A DNA stretch of 64,000 nt from Paeniglutamicibacter sulfureus (lineage in GTDB: Bacteria > Actinomycetota > Actinomycetes > Actinomycetales > Micrococcaceae). A program made the translations under genes and the position numbers. Of this stretch, positions 26,610 through 34,229 are shown one piece after another (within the stretch, counting starts at the first letter, position 1; every line of letters begins with the position of its first letter). Location of the stretch: assembly GCF_030512175.1 (NCBI RefSeq), contig NZ_JAULBL010000002.1, positions 1,486,149 through 1,550,148 on the forward strand, written 5' to 3'. The notes beneath the pieces are model-generated. The model was given only the letters and a program-made list of their open reading frames with translations, was not told the DNA's origin and ran no database searches.

Positions 26610-26633
26610 GGGGTGGTGCCGATGGAATATTCC

Positions 26634-27071
26634 CTACGGCGTGTGTCGCGGGGTGTCTTCCGTGGGATTGCCGCCTTCATCGCGCGGCTTGCCGTTTTCG
26701 TCGCCGGGCTTGCCGTCTTCGCGCAATTTGCTTTCGAGCGCTTTCAATTCGGCTTCCTTGCGGCGCTTTTCCTCCTCGCGGGCCTTGTTGCGCCGCTGGA
26801 TTTCCAGGTTGCGAAGGAACTCGGGATCATCGTCGGGCGCTCCGGTTGCGCCCCTGCGTGTCTGTGACGGCCGTTCGTCGGAAACCGACTTGGGTCGTCC
26901 CAGCCAGAACCACAGCCCCGCCCCGATCAGCGGCAGCAAAATGATGGCAGCGAACCAGCCACTCTTGGGCAGTGAACGGACCTCGCTCGAGGGAGTGCGC
27001 ACGCATTCGATCAAGGCATAGATGGTTATCGCGAGTGCAACCAATGCCATAAAAATAAAGTTCCGGACCAT
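26634..27071 (-). CDS. PLDc_N-type membrane protein
   Basis: 145 residues. Two hydrophobic segments (FIFMALVALAITIYALIECV and GWFAAIILLPLIGAGLWFWLG) form the phospholipase D nuclease N-terminal (PLDc_N) domain, a two-helix membrane module without catalytic residues. The C-terminal 85 residues are highly charged: an Arg/Glu/Lys helix about 95-120 likely to be a coiled coil, then a Gly/Pro/Asp/Glu tail. Function is unknown. ATG 27071 lies 6 bases after TAGACT, so translation is probably leaderless. It is divergent from the DUF4229 gene with a mirrored promoter. Confidence 0.8.
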   Translation of the reverse strand: MVRNFIFMALVALAITIYALIECVRTPSSEVRSLPKSGWFAAIILLPLIGAGLWFWLGRPKSVSDERPSQTRRGATGAPDDDPEFLRNLEIQRRNKAREEEKRRKEAELKALESKLREDGKPGDENGKPRDEGGNPTEDTPRHTP

Positions 27072-27077
27072 AGATAC

Positions 27078-27083
27078 AGTCTA
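27078..27083 (-). promoter_or_regulatory. -10 element of the PLDc_N gene, leaderless
   Basis: On the minus strand TAGACT is followed by GTATCT and then the ATG at 27071. It mirrors the element at 27112. Confidence 0.6.
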
Positions 27084-27111
27084 GTGAATTTATCTGTGTT
27101 CTGGCTGCGTC

Positions 27112-27117
27112 TAGACT
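27112..27117 (+). promoter_or_regulatory. -10 element of the DUF4229 gene, leaderless
   Basis: TAGACT is followed by GTACGG and then GTG at 27124. Together with 27078-27083 it forms an inverted pair of identical TAGACTGTA sequences 28 bases apart. Confidence 0.6.
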
Positions 27118-27123
27118 GTACGG

Positions 27124-27393
27124 GTGCAGTTCTTCAAGTACACCGTGATTCGGTTGGCCCTCTTTTTCGCAGTATTCCTACCACTGGCTTATCTCCTGAT
27201 GTGGCCCATATTCACCGCGGGCCTAGTCGCGCTGGTGATCGCGTTTGCCCTGAGCTACCTGTTCCTGAACAAGTTGCGCGTGGCGGCCAACGCCGACGTG
27301 CAAAAAATGTTCAACTCCAAGGGGCCCAAGAAGTCCCGGCAAGACCTTGACGACGAAGCAGCCGAAGACCGGTTCCTGGACGGCGAGCAGTAA
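27124..27393 (+). CDS. DUF4229 small membrane protein
   Basis: 89 residues. Two membrane segments (LALFFAVFLPLAYLLMW and FTAGLVALVIAFALSYLFL) are followed by a charged cytoplasmic tail with KGPKKSRQDLDDEAAEDRFLDG, the layout of the actinobacterial DUF4229 family. Its function is unknown. It is repeatedly found beside menaquinone genes in Micrococcaceae, as here near menA, but that is only association. GTG 27124 directly follows a -10 hexamer and lacks a Shine-Dalgarno. Confidence 0.78.
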   Translation: MQFFKYTVIRLALFFAVFLPLAYLLMWPIFTAGLVALVIAFALSYLFLNKLRVAANADVQKMFNSKGPKKSRQDLDDEAAEDRFLDGEQ

Positions 27394-27577
27394 CCCAACG
27401 GATTCGTGTCTCCGCGGTGGGCTGGCGGATGCAACTGGACCAGGTGCCACCGCCAGACCCCAATGATGTTTACAGGCCTGTCGACGGACCGTGGAGCGGC
27501 GTCCCATCGCAGGTGTGTTCTTGGCCGGAACACCATGAGGCCTGAGGAAGCCTTGGTAGTCGTACCTATCTGTAACA

Positions 27578-27615
27578 CCCAGGGGCCCGGTCATGGAGAT
27601 GACCGGGCCCCTGGG
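27578..27615. terminator. Terminator between DUF4229 and menA, 16-bp perfect stem
   Basis: CCCAGGGGCCCGGTCA at 27578-27593 pairs with TGACCGGGCCCCTGGG at 27600-27615 around TGGAGA. It serves convergent genes. The 184 bases between the DUF4229 stop and this hairpin hold nothing I can identify. Confidence 0.8.
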
Positions 27616-27652
27616 CACGAATTTTCCGACGCGATGGTCGCGGACGGAAACG

Positions 27653-28543
27653 CTAGGCCAGAGCCAGCTCCATCACGATTGCCACTGTGAAAAGCGCCGC
27701 GTAGACGAGGTTGATGATGCCCGTCTGCTTGAGCACCGGGATCAGTGCGCCGGGCTCGTGATTGCGCAACACCGTCCAGCTTGGCAGTACACACAACGGC
27801 ACCGTCAGCAGGACGAGCCACATCCATGCGTGCGTGGACACCATGACCAGCGGCAACAGGATGGCCAGGGTCAGCATCATGACGTAGCTGATGCGCGCGG
27901 CAGGGTCTCCCAGCCGCACTGCCAGAGTCATCTTTCCGACTTCCTTGTCGGTGGGGATGTCACGGATGTTGTTGGCCATCAATAGTGCGGTGGCGATGAG
28001 GCCGGTTCCCACGGCTCCGATGTAGGCAGGCAGCGTCAACTGGTGTGCCTGGGTGTACGCCGTCCCCAGCGTGGCCACGAGGCCGAAGAAGATGAACACG
28101 AATACCTCGCCCAGCCCCCGATAGCCATAGGGGTTCTTGCCGCCGGTGTAACCCCACGCGGCGAAGATGGCCGCCAGGCCGACCAATAGCAGCGGCCAGG
28201 ATGCCGTGGACACCACCAGGAACGCTCCCACGATCCCGGCGAGCCCGAAACAGGCAAAGGCAGCGTTGCGGACCGTGGTCGGTTTTGCCAGGCCGGAGCC
28301 GGTCAGTCGCAACGGCCCCACGCGGACATCGTCGGTGCCGCGGATGCCGTCGGAGTAGTCGTTGGCATAGTTCACCCCGACCTGGAGCAGCAGCCCGACC
28401 ACCAGGGCCAGGATGGCTTCGAGCCAGGCAGGTTTTCCGGTGGTGTCCACGGCGGCCGCCGTGCCAATAATCACCGGCGCAATCACAATGGGCAGGGTCC
28501 GCAAGCGTGCGCCCTCAACCCATTGGGCAATCGTAGCCACCAT
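27653..28543 (-). CDS. menA: 1,4-dihydroxy-2-naphthoate polyprenyltransferase
   Basis: 296 residues, an integral membrane UbiA-fold enzyme with about nine helices. It attaches the polyprenyl tail in menaquinone synthesis. The first Asp-rich motif is NYANDYSDGIRGTD near residue 70, and the second is NNIRDIPTDKEVGK near 195; both bind Mg-diphosphate. ATG 28543 was preferred because GAGAGGA is well spaced upstream; ATG 28570 would add nine residues. It belongs with menE and menB on the same strand but is separated from them by an AtoE-type transporter gene. Confidence 0.92.
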   Translation of the reverse strand: MVATIAQWVEGARLRTLPIVIAPVIIGTAAAVDTTGKPAWLEAILALVVGLLLQVGVNYANDYSDGIRGTDDVRVGPLRLTGSGLAKPTTVRNAAFACFGLAGIVGAFLVVSTASWPLLLVGLAAIFAAWGYTGGKNPYGYRGLGEVFVFIFFGLVATLGTAYTQAHQLTLPAYIGAVGTGLIATALLMANNIRDIPTDKEVGKMTLAVRLGDPAARISYVMMLTLAILLPLVMVSTHAWMWLVLLTVPLCVLPSWTVLRNHEPGALIPVLKQTGIINLVYAALFTVAIVMELALA

Positions 28544-28632
28544 CAATCCTCTCGCTGCCGGGAAAAACATGCAGCTACCATTCTCTCCCGCGCGGTGGCA
28601 GGGGAGAAATTCCGGCGGCGCCCGGGACGTAC

Positions 28633-30000
28633 CTAGAACGAGACGATCAGCAAGGTCGCGGCAAAAACAATCCCGGAGGCGACCAGCACAATCGTGGTGT
28701 ATCCCAGGATGTCACGCATCTTCAACCCGGCAATTGCCAGCAGTGGCAAGGCCCAGAACGGCTGGATCATGTTGGTCCACTGGTCGCCGTAGGCCACAGC
28801 CATGATCGGGATGGCCGGGTCCACGCCCAGTTCCGCCGCCGCGGTGAGCATGATCGGCGCCTGCACGGCAAACTGCCCACCGCCCGAGGGAACAAAGAAG
28901 TTCACCAACCCGGCCGAGAGAAACGCCAGCACGCCGAAGGTCTGCGGCGTGGAGATCGACACGAACACATCCGAGAGCACCTGGATCAGCCCGGTCCCGG
29001 TCATGATGCCCAGGATTCCGGCGTAGAGCGGGAACTGCAGCAGGATCTCCCCGACATTCGATGCCGCGTGCTTGGTCAGCGCCATCAGCTCGAACGGGCT
29101 GCGCACCAGCACCAGGATCAGGGCCAGGAAGGACCAGTTGACGATGTCCAGGGTCAGCGTGCCGCCGGTGGAGAAGTGGATGACGAGGTAGGCCAGCAGC
29201 ATCGCCCCGAGCAGCAGCGTGGGCAGGCGGCTGGCGTCCAGCCTGTCGGCGGGCGTGGTGACCTCGTCGTCGACGGCCACGAGTTCCTCACGGGCGTCCT
29301 GGACCAGTTCCACGATCTTGTCGTTCCCGCGCGGGGCCACCAGGTACAGGGACAGGGCAACCATGACGATGGCGGCAACGGCGGCGATCATGTTCCAGGA
29401 GGAGAAAGTGGTCTCGGAAATCGACAGCGGGCCGCCGAGCTGCTTGGCGATGAACGAGTCGGGCGTCGCCGCGGTCAGCGGACCGGAACCCGAATAGCCC
29501 ATGTGCCAGACGACAAAACCGGCAAACCCGGAGGCAACCAGCATCGGGAAATGGAAGGCGATGCCGCGTTCGCGGCCCTGGGCAGCGACCTCCCGGGCCA
29601 GTAGCCCGCCGACCACCAGGCCCAGCCCCCAGGTGATCAGCGAAGCCACGGCGGCCACCAGGAAGACAAACACGTAGCCGGCCAGGGCGGTCTGCGGGAC
29701 GCGTCCCAAAAAGCGCAGGAGCCTTCGCACCGGCCGGGTGTTGGCGAGGATGAATCCCAGCATCAGCACCAGGGCCATCTGGGTGATGAAGGCCAACAGG
29801 CCCGCCAGCCCGTCGCCCCAGCTTTGGACGATGAGCAGCGGGCTGGAACGGGTGACGACCAGCGCCAGCAGCGCCACGATGAAGGTGAGGGCAATGGCGA
29901 AGACCAGGGCCGAGGGGATGAATCGTTCGACAAGGTTGTTGACGGGCCGCATGGCCCGGGAAATAGCTGTTCCACCTTGCGGTGCGGCTGTTTTGCTCAT
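28633..30000 (-). CDS. AtoE-type short-chain fatty acid transporter
   Basis: 455 residues with about eleven hydrophobic segments. The sequence matches the AtoE/short-chain fatty acid transporter family: FIPSALVFAIALTFIVALLAL at the start, LITWGLGLVVGGLLAREVAA, GFAGFVVWHMGYSGSGPL, NFFVPSGGGQFAVQAPIM and AYGDQWTNMIQPFWALPLL. These carry acetoacetate or other short carboxylates in known members; the substrate here is inferred. ATG 30000 follows AGAGGTG. It lies between menA and menE on the same strand, with 89 and 158 bases of flanking space, and has no obvious role in menaquinone synthesis. Confidence 0.88.
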   Translation of the reverse strand: MSKTAAPQGGTAISRAMRPVNNLVERFIPSALVFAIALTFIVALLALVVTRSSPLLIVQSWGDGLAGLLAFITQMALVLMLGFILANTRPVRRLLRFLGRVPQTALAGYVFVFLVAAVASLITWGLGLVVGGLLAREVAAQGRERGIAFHFPMLVASGFAGFVVWHMGYSGSGPLTAATPDSFIAKQLGGPLSISETTFSSWNMIAAVAAIVMVALSLYLVAPRGNDKIVELVQDAREELVAVDDEVTTPADRLDASRLPTLLLGAMLLAYLVIHFSTGGTLTLDIVNWSFLALILVLVRSPFELMALTKHAASNVGEILLQFPLYAGILGIMTGTGLIQVLSDVFVSISTPQTFGVLAFLSAGLVNFFVPSGGGQFAVQAPIMLTAAAELGVDPAIPIMAVAYGDQWTNMIQPFWALPLLAIAGLKMRDILGYTTIVLVASGIVFAATLLIVSF

Positions 30001-30158
30001 GAAATAACACCTCTTTGTGCTGATCCGACAGTTGGCCTGGGCAGCAAAAGCGAAGCTGGCCAGTGATAATGCCCACCATACGTCAGGATCACCCGCGTCA
30101 GGCCAAGCCCGGCGCGTATCGACGGTTCGGCGCGCTGCCAGGATCCGCGGCCGGCAGG

Positions 30159-31286
30159 TCAGCGTGGTGTTTCAGCCAGCCAGGCGGCGAGCGACATCCT
30201 GTCGACCTTGCCATTGGGCAGCAGAGGCAGCGCCTCGAGCGCCTGCAGGCGGCGCGGCACCGCGGCGGCACCGAGCGATGCGCGCACGGCCGCGGACAGG
30301 GCCTCGGGGGCGGCGCTTCCCACATAGGCGGCGGCGATCTGCTGGCCCCATTGCGCATCCGGCACGGGAACCACCGCCGCCGCCGAGACACCGGGCAGGG
30401 CCTCGAGGACGCGCTGGACCTGGGCGGCCGAGACCTTGACCCCGCCGGTGATGATGACGTCGTCGGCCCGCCCGGACACCGAAAGCATGCCGTCGGCGTA
30501 GCTTCCCAGATCGTCGGTCGCGTACCAGCGCACCCCCGACCCGTCTACGCTGAAGTGCCTGGCGGTCAGGCCGGCGTCCCCGAGGTAGCCGGAGGCGATG
30601 GTTGGCCCGCCCAGCATGATCCGCCCGTCGACGACCTTGACCTGCACTCCAGGCAGGGCCCGGGCATCGTAGACGCAGCCACCGGCGGTCTCGCTGGAAC
30701 CGTAGGTGAGGTGCAGCTTAAGCGAATGCCTTGCTGCCTCCTTCAGGACCGCGCGCGGGGCACGTGCCCCGCCCAGCAGGATGGCGTCGAAGCGTTGCAA
30801 CGTGGAAATGGTCTCCGCGTCCGGATCTTCCAACAGTCGCTGCAGCTGGGTGGGGACCAGGGAGACCAGGCGTTTGCGGTCGGTCAGGGCCGAGGCGGCC
30901 TCATTGAAGCCCCGGGCGGTAAAGCTCTGCTCCAGGTCCATCGCCCACGGCCGGGTTCCGGCATATAGGCTGCGGGTCAACACGGCCAGGCCTGCCACGA
31001 AATGGATCGGCAACGGGAGCAGCCACTGGCCCTCGAATCCGAGGTATTCGGCCGTGGCCATCGAAGAGGAGGCCAGTGCATCGATCGACAGCGCGGTGCG
31101 CTTCGGGGTCCCCGTGGACCCCGAGGTGCGCACCACCGCCGCGATTGCCTCGAGTCCCTCCAGCTCCGCCCGGGCCACCGGGTTCACGACGTAGTCGTTG
31201 TTCGTGGTGCCCGGGAGGATCTCCACGGCCGGCCCTTCCTCGTTCAGGGATGCTGAAAGGGCAACGAGCGCGGAATCTGGATTCAT
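30159..31286 (-). CDS. menE: o-Succinylbenzoate-CoA ligase
   Basis: 375 residues, an ANL-family adenylating enzyme shorter than average, as actinobacterial MenE is. The P-loop-like motif is RTSGSTGTPKRTAL near residue 53. LTYGSSETAGGCVYD binds the adenylate, and YATDDLG carries the ribose-binding Asp. Catalytic Lys is in LLPNGKVDRMSL near the C-terminus. It activates o-succinylbenzoate for MenB, whose gene lies 21 bases upstream, so the two are probably one transcript. ATG 31286 opens the conserved part. Confidence 0.88.
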   Translation of the reverse strand: MNPDSALVALSASLNEEGPAVEILPGTTNNDYVVNPVARAELEGLEAIAAVVRTSGSTGTPKRTALSIDALASSSMATAEYLGFEGQWLLPLPIHFVAGLAVLTRSLYAGTRPWAMDLEQSFTARGFNEAASALTDRKRLVSLVPTQLQRLLEDPDAETISTLQRFDAILLGGARAPRAVLKEAARHSLKLHLTYGSSETAGGCVYDARALPGVQVKVVDGRIMLGGPTIASGYLGDAGLTARHFSVDGSGVRWYATDDLGSYADGMLSVSGRADDVIITGGVKVSAAQVQRVLEALPGVSAAAVVPVPDAQWGQQIAAAYVGSAAPEALSAAVRASLGAAAVPRRLQALEALPLLPNGKVDRMSLAAWLAETPR

Positions 31287-31307
31287 GGGTGCCGGGGTTC
31301 CTTGGGC

Positions 31308-32279
31308 CTAGAAGTAGTACGGGTGGGCTGACCAGTCGGGGTCGCGTTTTTGGAGGAAGGCGTCGCGGCCCTCCACGGCCTCGTCGGTCATGTAGGCCAT
31401 GCGGGTGGCTTCGCCGGCGAAGACCTGCTGCCCGGCCAGCCCGTCGTCGGCCAGGTTGAAGGCGAACTTGAGCATGCGGATGGCCTGGGGGGATTGCTTG
31501 GCGATGTCCGCTGCATATTCCAGGGCGACTTCCTCGAGGCGGGCGTGGTCCACGGCCTCGTTGACCGCGCCCATGGAGACCATGTCCTCTGCGGAGTGCT
31601 CGCGGGCCAGGAAGAAGATCGAGCGGGCGTTCTTTTGCCCGACCTGGCGGGCCAGGAGCGCCGAACCGTAGCCTGCGTCGAAGGAGCCGACGGTGGCGTC
31701 GGTCTGCTTGAACTTGCCGTGCTCGCGGGAGGCGATGGTGAGGTCCGAGACCACGTGCAGCGAGTGCCCGCCGCCGGCGGCCCAGCCGTTGACCACTGCA
31801 ATGACGACCTTGGGCATGGTGCGCATCAGGCGCTGGACCTCAAGGATGTGCAGGCGTCCGGCGCGGGCGGGGTCGATCGAGTCGGCGGTCTCTCCCTCAG
31901 CGTAGCGGTAGCCGTCGCGGCCGCGGATGCGCTGGTCCCCGCCGGAGCAGAAGGAATGCCCGCCGTCTTTGGGGGAGGGGCCGTTTCCGGTCAGCAGCAC
32001 CGTTGCCACATCGGAGCTCATCCTGGCGTGGTCCATGATGCGGTACAGCTCGTCCACGGTGCCGGGGCGGAACGCGTTGCGGACCTCCGGGCGGTTGAAG
32101 GCGATCCGCACGGTCGGCAGGTCGCGCACGACCGTGCCGGCGGAATCACGTTCGACCTGGCGGTGGTAGGTCATGTCCTCGAGGTCGAAGCCCTCGACCA
32201 CGCGCCACTGCATGGGGTCGAAAATGTCGGAAACCTTGGCTGGCAATTGTTCGGTGGAATCATGGGTGCTCACAACCAT
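31308..32279 (-). CDS. menB: 1,4-dihydroxy-2-naphthoyl-CoA synthase
   Basis: 323 residues of the crotonase fold. It is close to the mycobacterial enzyme throughout, with VRIAFNRPEVRNAFRPGTVDELYR, LLTGNGPSPKDGGHSFCSGGDQRIRGRDGY, NGWAAGGGHSLHVVSDLTIASRE (oxyanion hole) and TDATVGSFDAGYGSALLARQVG (catalytic Asp). The end EAVEGRDAFLQKRDPDWS is typical of MenB. It closes the naphthoate ring of o-succinylbenzoyl-CoA. ATG 32279 follows a TATAGC hexamer by 4 bases; no Shine-Dalgarno is present. It shares a 369-base divergent region with the permease gene. Confidence 0.96.
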   Translation of the reverse strand: MVVSTHDSTEQLPAKVSDIFDPMQWRVVEGFDLEDMTYHRQVERDSAGTVVRDLPTVRIAFNRPEVRNAFRPGTVDELYRIMDHARMSSDVATVLLTGNGPSPKDGGHSFCSGGDQRIRGRDGYRYAEGETADSIDPARAGRLHILEVQRLMRTMPKVVIAVVNGWAAGGGHSLHVVSDLTIASREHGKFKQTDATVGSFDAGYGSALLARQVGQKNARSIFFLAREHSAEDMVSMGAVNEAVDHARLEEVALEYAADIAKQSPQAIRMLKFAFNLADDGLAGQQVFAGEATRMAYMTDEAVEGRDAFLQKRDPDWSAHPYYF

Positions 32280-32648
32280 GAATGCTATAGGTTCGGTAGC
32301 CGCGGGGGCGAAAGCGGCTCGGGCCCCCGGCTTTGTGGATCGGCGGAAACCCATGGCCTTCAGTTCTGGCGCAACTGTTGAACAATTAATAATTGCTCTT
32401 TGCCTGGGCTTGTGATCCACGTCAAATATTCATCTCACTAGGGCGATTGCAAAACGCATGGTGTCCTGGATCACAGTTGAGCGGCGTTTTGGCTGGTTCC
32501 CCAACTTCATGTTGGATGGCAAAGTGCGGTAGGTTTGCCGTTTGCACCCCCACTAAATGTGTGAGCGGGCACCCCTGAAAAGGGCCTGGCCTGGTGCCTT
32601 CCCCGTTGCATCGATGCGGGTAGATTGAGTCGCCAAAGGAGCTACGCG
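32280..32648. other. Divergent region between menB and the permease gene
   Basis: No gene is visible. TGTGATCCACGTCAAA at 32411-32426 resembles a Crp-type site TGTGA-N6-TCACA with one mismatch. GGATCACA at 32468-32475 is a second half-site. A Shine-Dalgarno AAAGGAG (32635-32641) serves the permease, and TAGATT at 32621-32626 may be its -10. Confidence 0.45.
32411..32426. promoter_or_regulatory. Possible Crp/GlxR-type binding site
   Basis: TGTGA, six bases, then TCAAA differs at one position from the actinobacterial Crp/GlxR consensus TGTGA-N6-TCACA. It lies about 130 bases from menB and 220 from the permease start. Confidence 0.35.
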
Positions 32649-34100
32649 GTGGAACCCCACAACGTCCGAGAACACCAGCCCGATACCTCCACCAGAGACG
32701 CCGACGTGACGGCCGAGGGCTACAAGAAAACCCTCACCCGCAGGCACGTCCAGATGATCGCCATGGGTGGCGCCATCGGCGTGGGCCTGTTCATGGGGGC
32801 AGGTGGCCGCTTGGCCACGACCGGGCCCGCCTTGATCTTCTCCTACGCCATTGCCGGTGTGATTGCGTACTTCCTGATGCGTGCGCTGGGCGAACTCATC
32901 ATGTACCGCCAGTCCTCGGGGTCCTTCGTTTCCTATGCCGGTGAGCTTTTCGGGGCCAAGGGGGCCTTCCTTTCGGGCTGGATGTACGTGCTGAACTGGG
33001 CCATGACGGGCATTGCCGAGCTCATCGCCATCGGGCTGTACTTCACCTACTTCTTCCCGGGCGTCCCGGTGGAGGCCGCAGCGCTGTGCGCGCTGGGCCT
33101 GTTGATCGCCGTGAACCTCTTCAGCGCCAAGGCGTTTGCCGAGTTCGAGTTCTGGGCATCGTTCCTAAAGGTCGCTGCCATCGTGCTCTTCCTGTGCATC
33201 GGCACCTACCTCGTGGTGACCAACGCGCAGGTGGGGGTCGGGCACGCCTCGGTCTCCAACTTGTTCGCCGGCGAGGGCGGCATGTTCCCGCGCGGATTCA
33301 TGATCACCATCCTGGTCCTCAACGCCGTCATCTTCGCCTACAACGCCATCGAACTGGTCGGCATCACCGCCGGCGAGATGGAAGACCCTGCCAGGGAAGT
33401 CCCCGCAGCCATCCGCGCCGTCGTGGTGCGCATCGTCGTCTTCTACGTCGGCTCGGTGACGCTGCTGGCCATGATCGTGCCGTGGAACCAGTACAAGGCC
33501 GGGGAAAGCCCGTTCGTCACCGTCTTTGACCAGTTGGGCTGGGGCTGGATCGGCGGCGTCATGAACTTCGTGGTCATCACCGCGGCGCTGAGCTCCTGCA
33601 ACTCGGGGCTGTACTCCATCGGCCGCGTCTTCCGCGCGATGGCGAACAACGGCCACGCCCCGCAGTGGTTGACCAAGATGAACAAGCGCTACGTCCCCTA
33701 TGCCGGCATCCTGGCCATCGGCGGCGTGTACTTCGTGGGCATCATCCTCAACGTCTGGCTTGGCGGAACCTACGCCTTCGATCTGGCCCTGAACACCGCA
33801 TCGATCGGTGTCCTGTTCACCTGGGGCTCGATCTTCGCCTGCCAGCTGATGCTGCGCAAGAAGCGCGGCAAGGTCTCTTCCCTGCCGATGCCGGGGGCGC
33901 CCTACAGCAGCTGGGCGGGCCTGATCGCCCTGGCAATCATCACGGTGCTGATCGGCTTTGACACGCTCACCGGACCGGACGGCGAAGTCTTCCCGCTCGG
34001 CCTGTACACCATTGCCTGCATCCCGCTGATTGCAGTCGGCCTCTGGATCGGCTGGCAGAAGGCCAAGCACAACACGGCCAAGAGCGAGCTCTACTCCTAG
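32649..34100 (+). CDS. ansP: Amino acid permease, probably L-asparagine (AnsP-like)
   Basis: 483 residues, APC superfamily with about twelve membrane helices. The first helix has the family signature QMIAMGGAIGVGLFMGAG. Helix 3 regions RALGELIMYRQSSGSFVSYAGELFG and GWMYVLNWAMTGIAEL, and later VPYAGIL, resemble the asparagine permease AnsP and related D-serine/glycine carriers more than other APC members. The exact substrate is inference. GTG 32649 was chosen because AAAGGAG at 32635-32641 is ideally spaced. A very strong terminator follows the gene. Confidence 0.85.
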   Translation: MEPHNVREHQPDTSTRDADVTAEGYKKTLTRRHVQMIAMGGAIGVGLFMGAGGRLATTGPALIFSYAIAGVIAYFLMRALGELIMYRQSSGSFVSYAGELFGAKGAFLSGWMYVLNWAMTGIAELIAIGLYFTYFFPGVPVEAAALCALGLLIAVNLFSAKAFAEFEFWASFLKVAAIVLFLCIGTYLVVTNAQVGVGHASVSNLFAGEGGMFPRGFMITILVLNAVIFAYNAIELVGITAGEMEDPAREVPAAIRAVVVRIVVFYVGSVTLLAMIVPWNQYKAGESPFVTVFDQLGWGWIGGVMNFVVITAALSSCNSGLYSIGRVFRAMANNGHAPQWLTKMNKRYVPYAGILAIGGVYFVGIILNVWLGGTYAFDLALNTASIGVLFTWGSIFACQLMLRKKRGKVSSLPMPGAPYSSWAGLIALAIITVLIGFDTLTGPDGEVFPLGLYTIACIPLIAVGLWIGWQKAKHNTAKSELYS

Positions 34101-34135
34101 GGCTTCATTCGGGTCGGGCGTTGCGAACGACAAAA

Positions 34136-34184
34136 CGGTGGGTGGGTGGTTCCCAAGATATCCTTGGGAACCACCCACCCACCG
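34136..34184. terminator. Bidirectional terminator, 22-bp perfect stem
   Basis: Bases 34136-34157 and 34163-34184 are perfect complements around ATATC. The GGTGGGTGGGTGG arm is GC-rich. It separates the convergent permease and MHS transporter genes. Confidence 0.85.
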
Positions 34185-34229
34185 TCGTTTGCAGGCCTTC
34201 GCCTCATGCGGGGCTGCTCTCGGGCCGTA

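Noticed and set aside
27394-27577. Small gene between DUF4229 and the menA terminator
   Set aside because: Open frames exist on both strands but lack starts with binding sites and have unconvincing composition.
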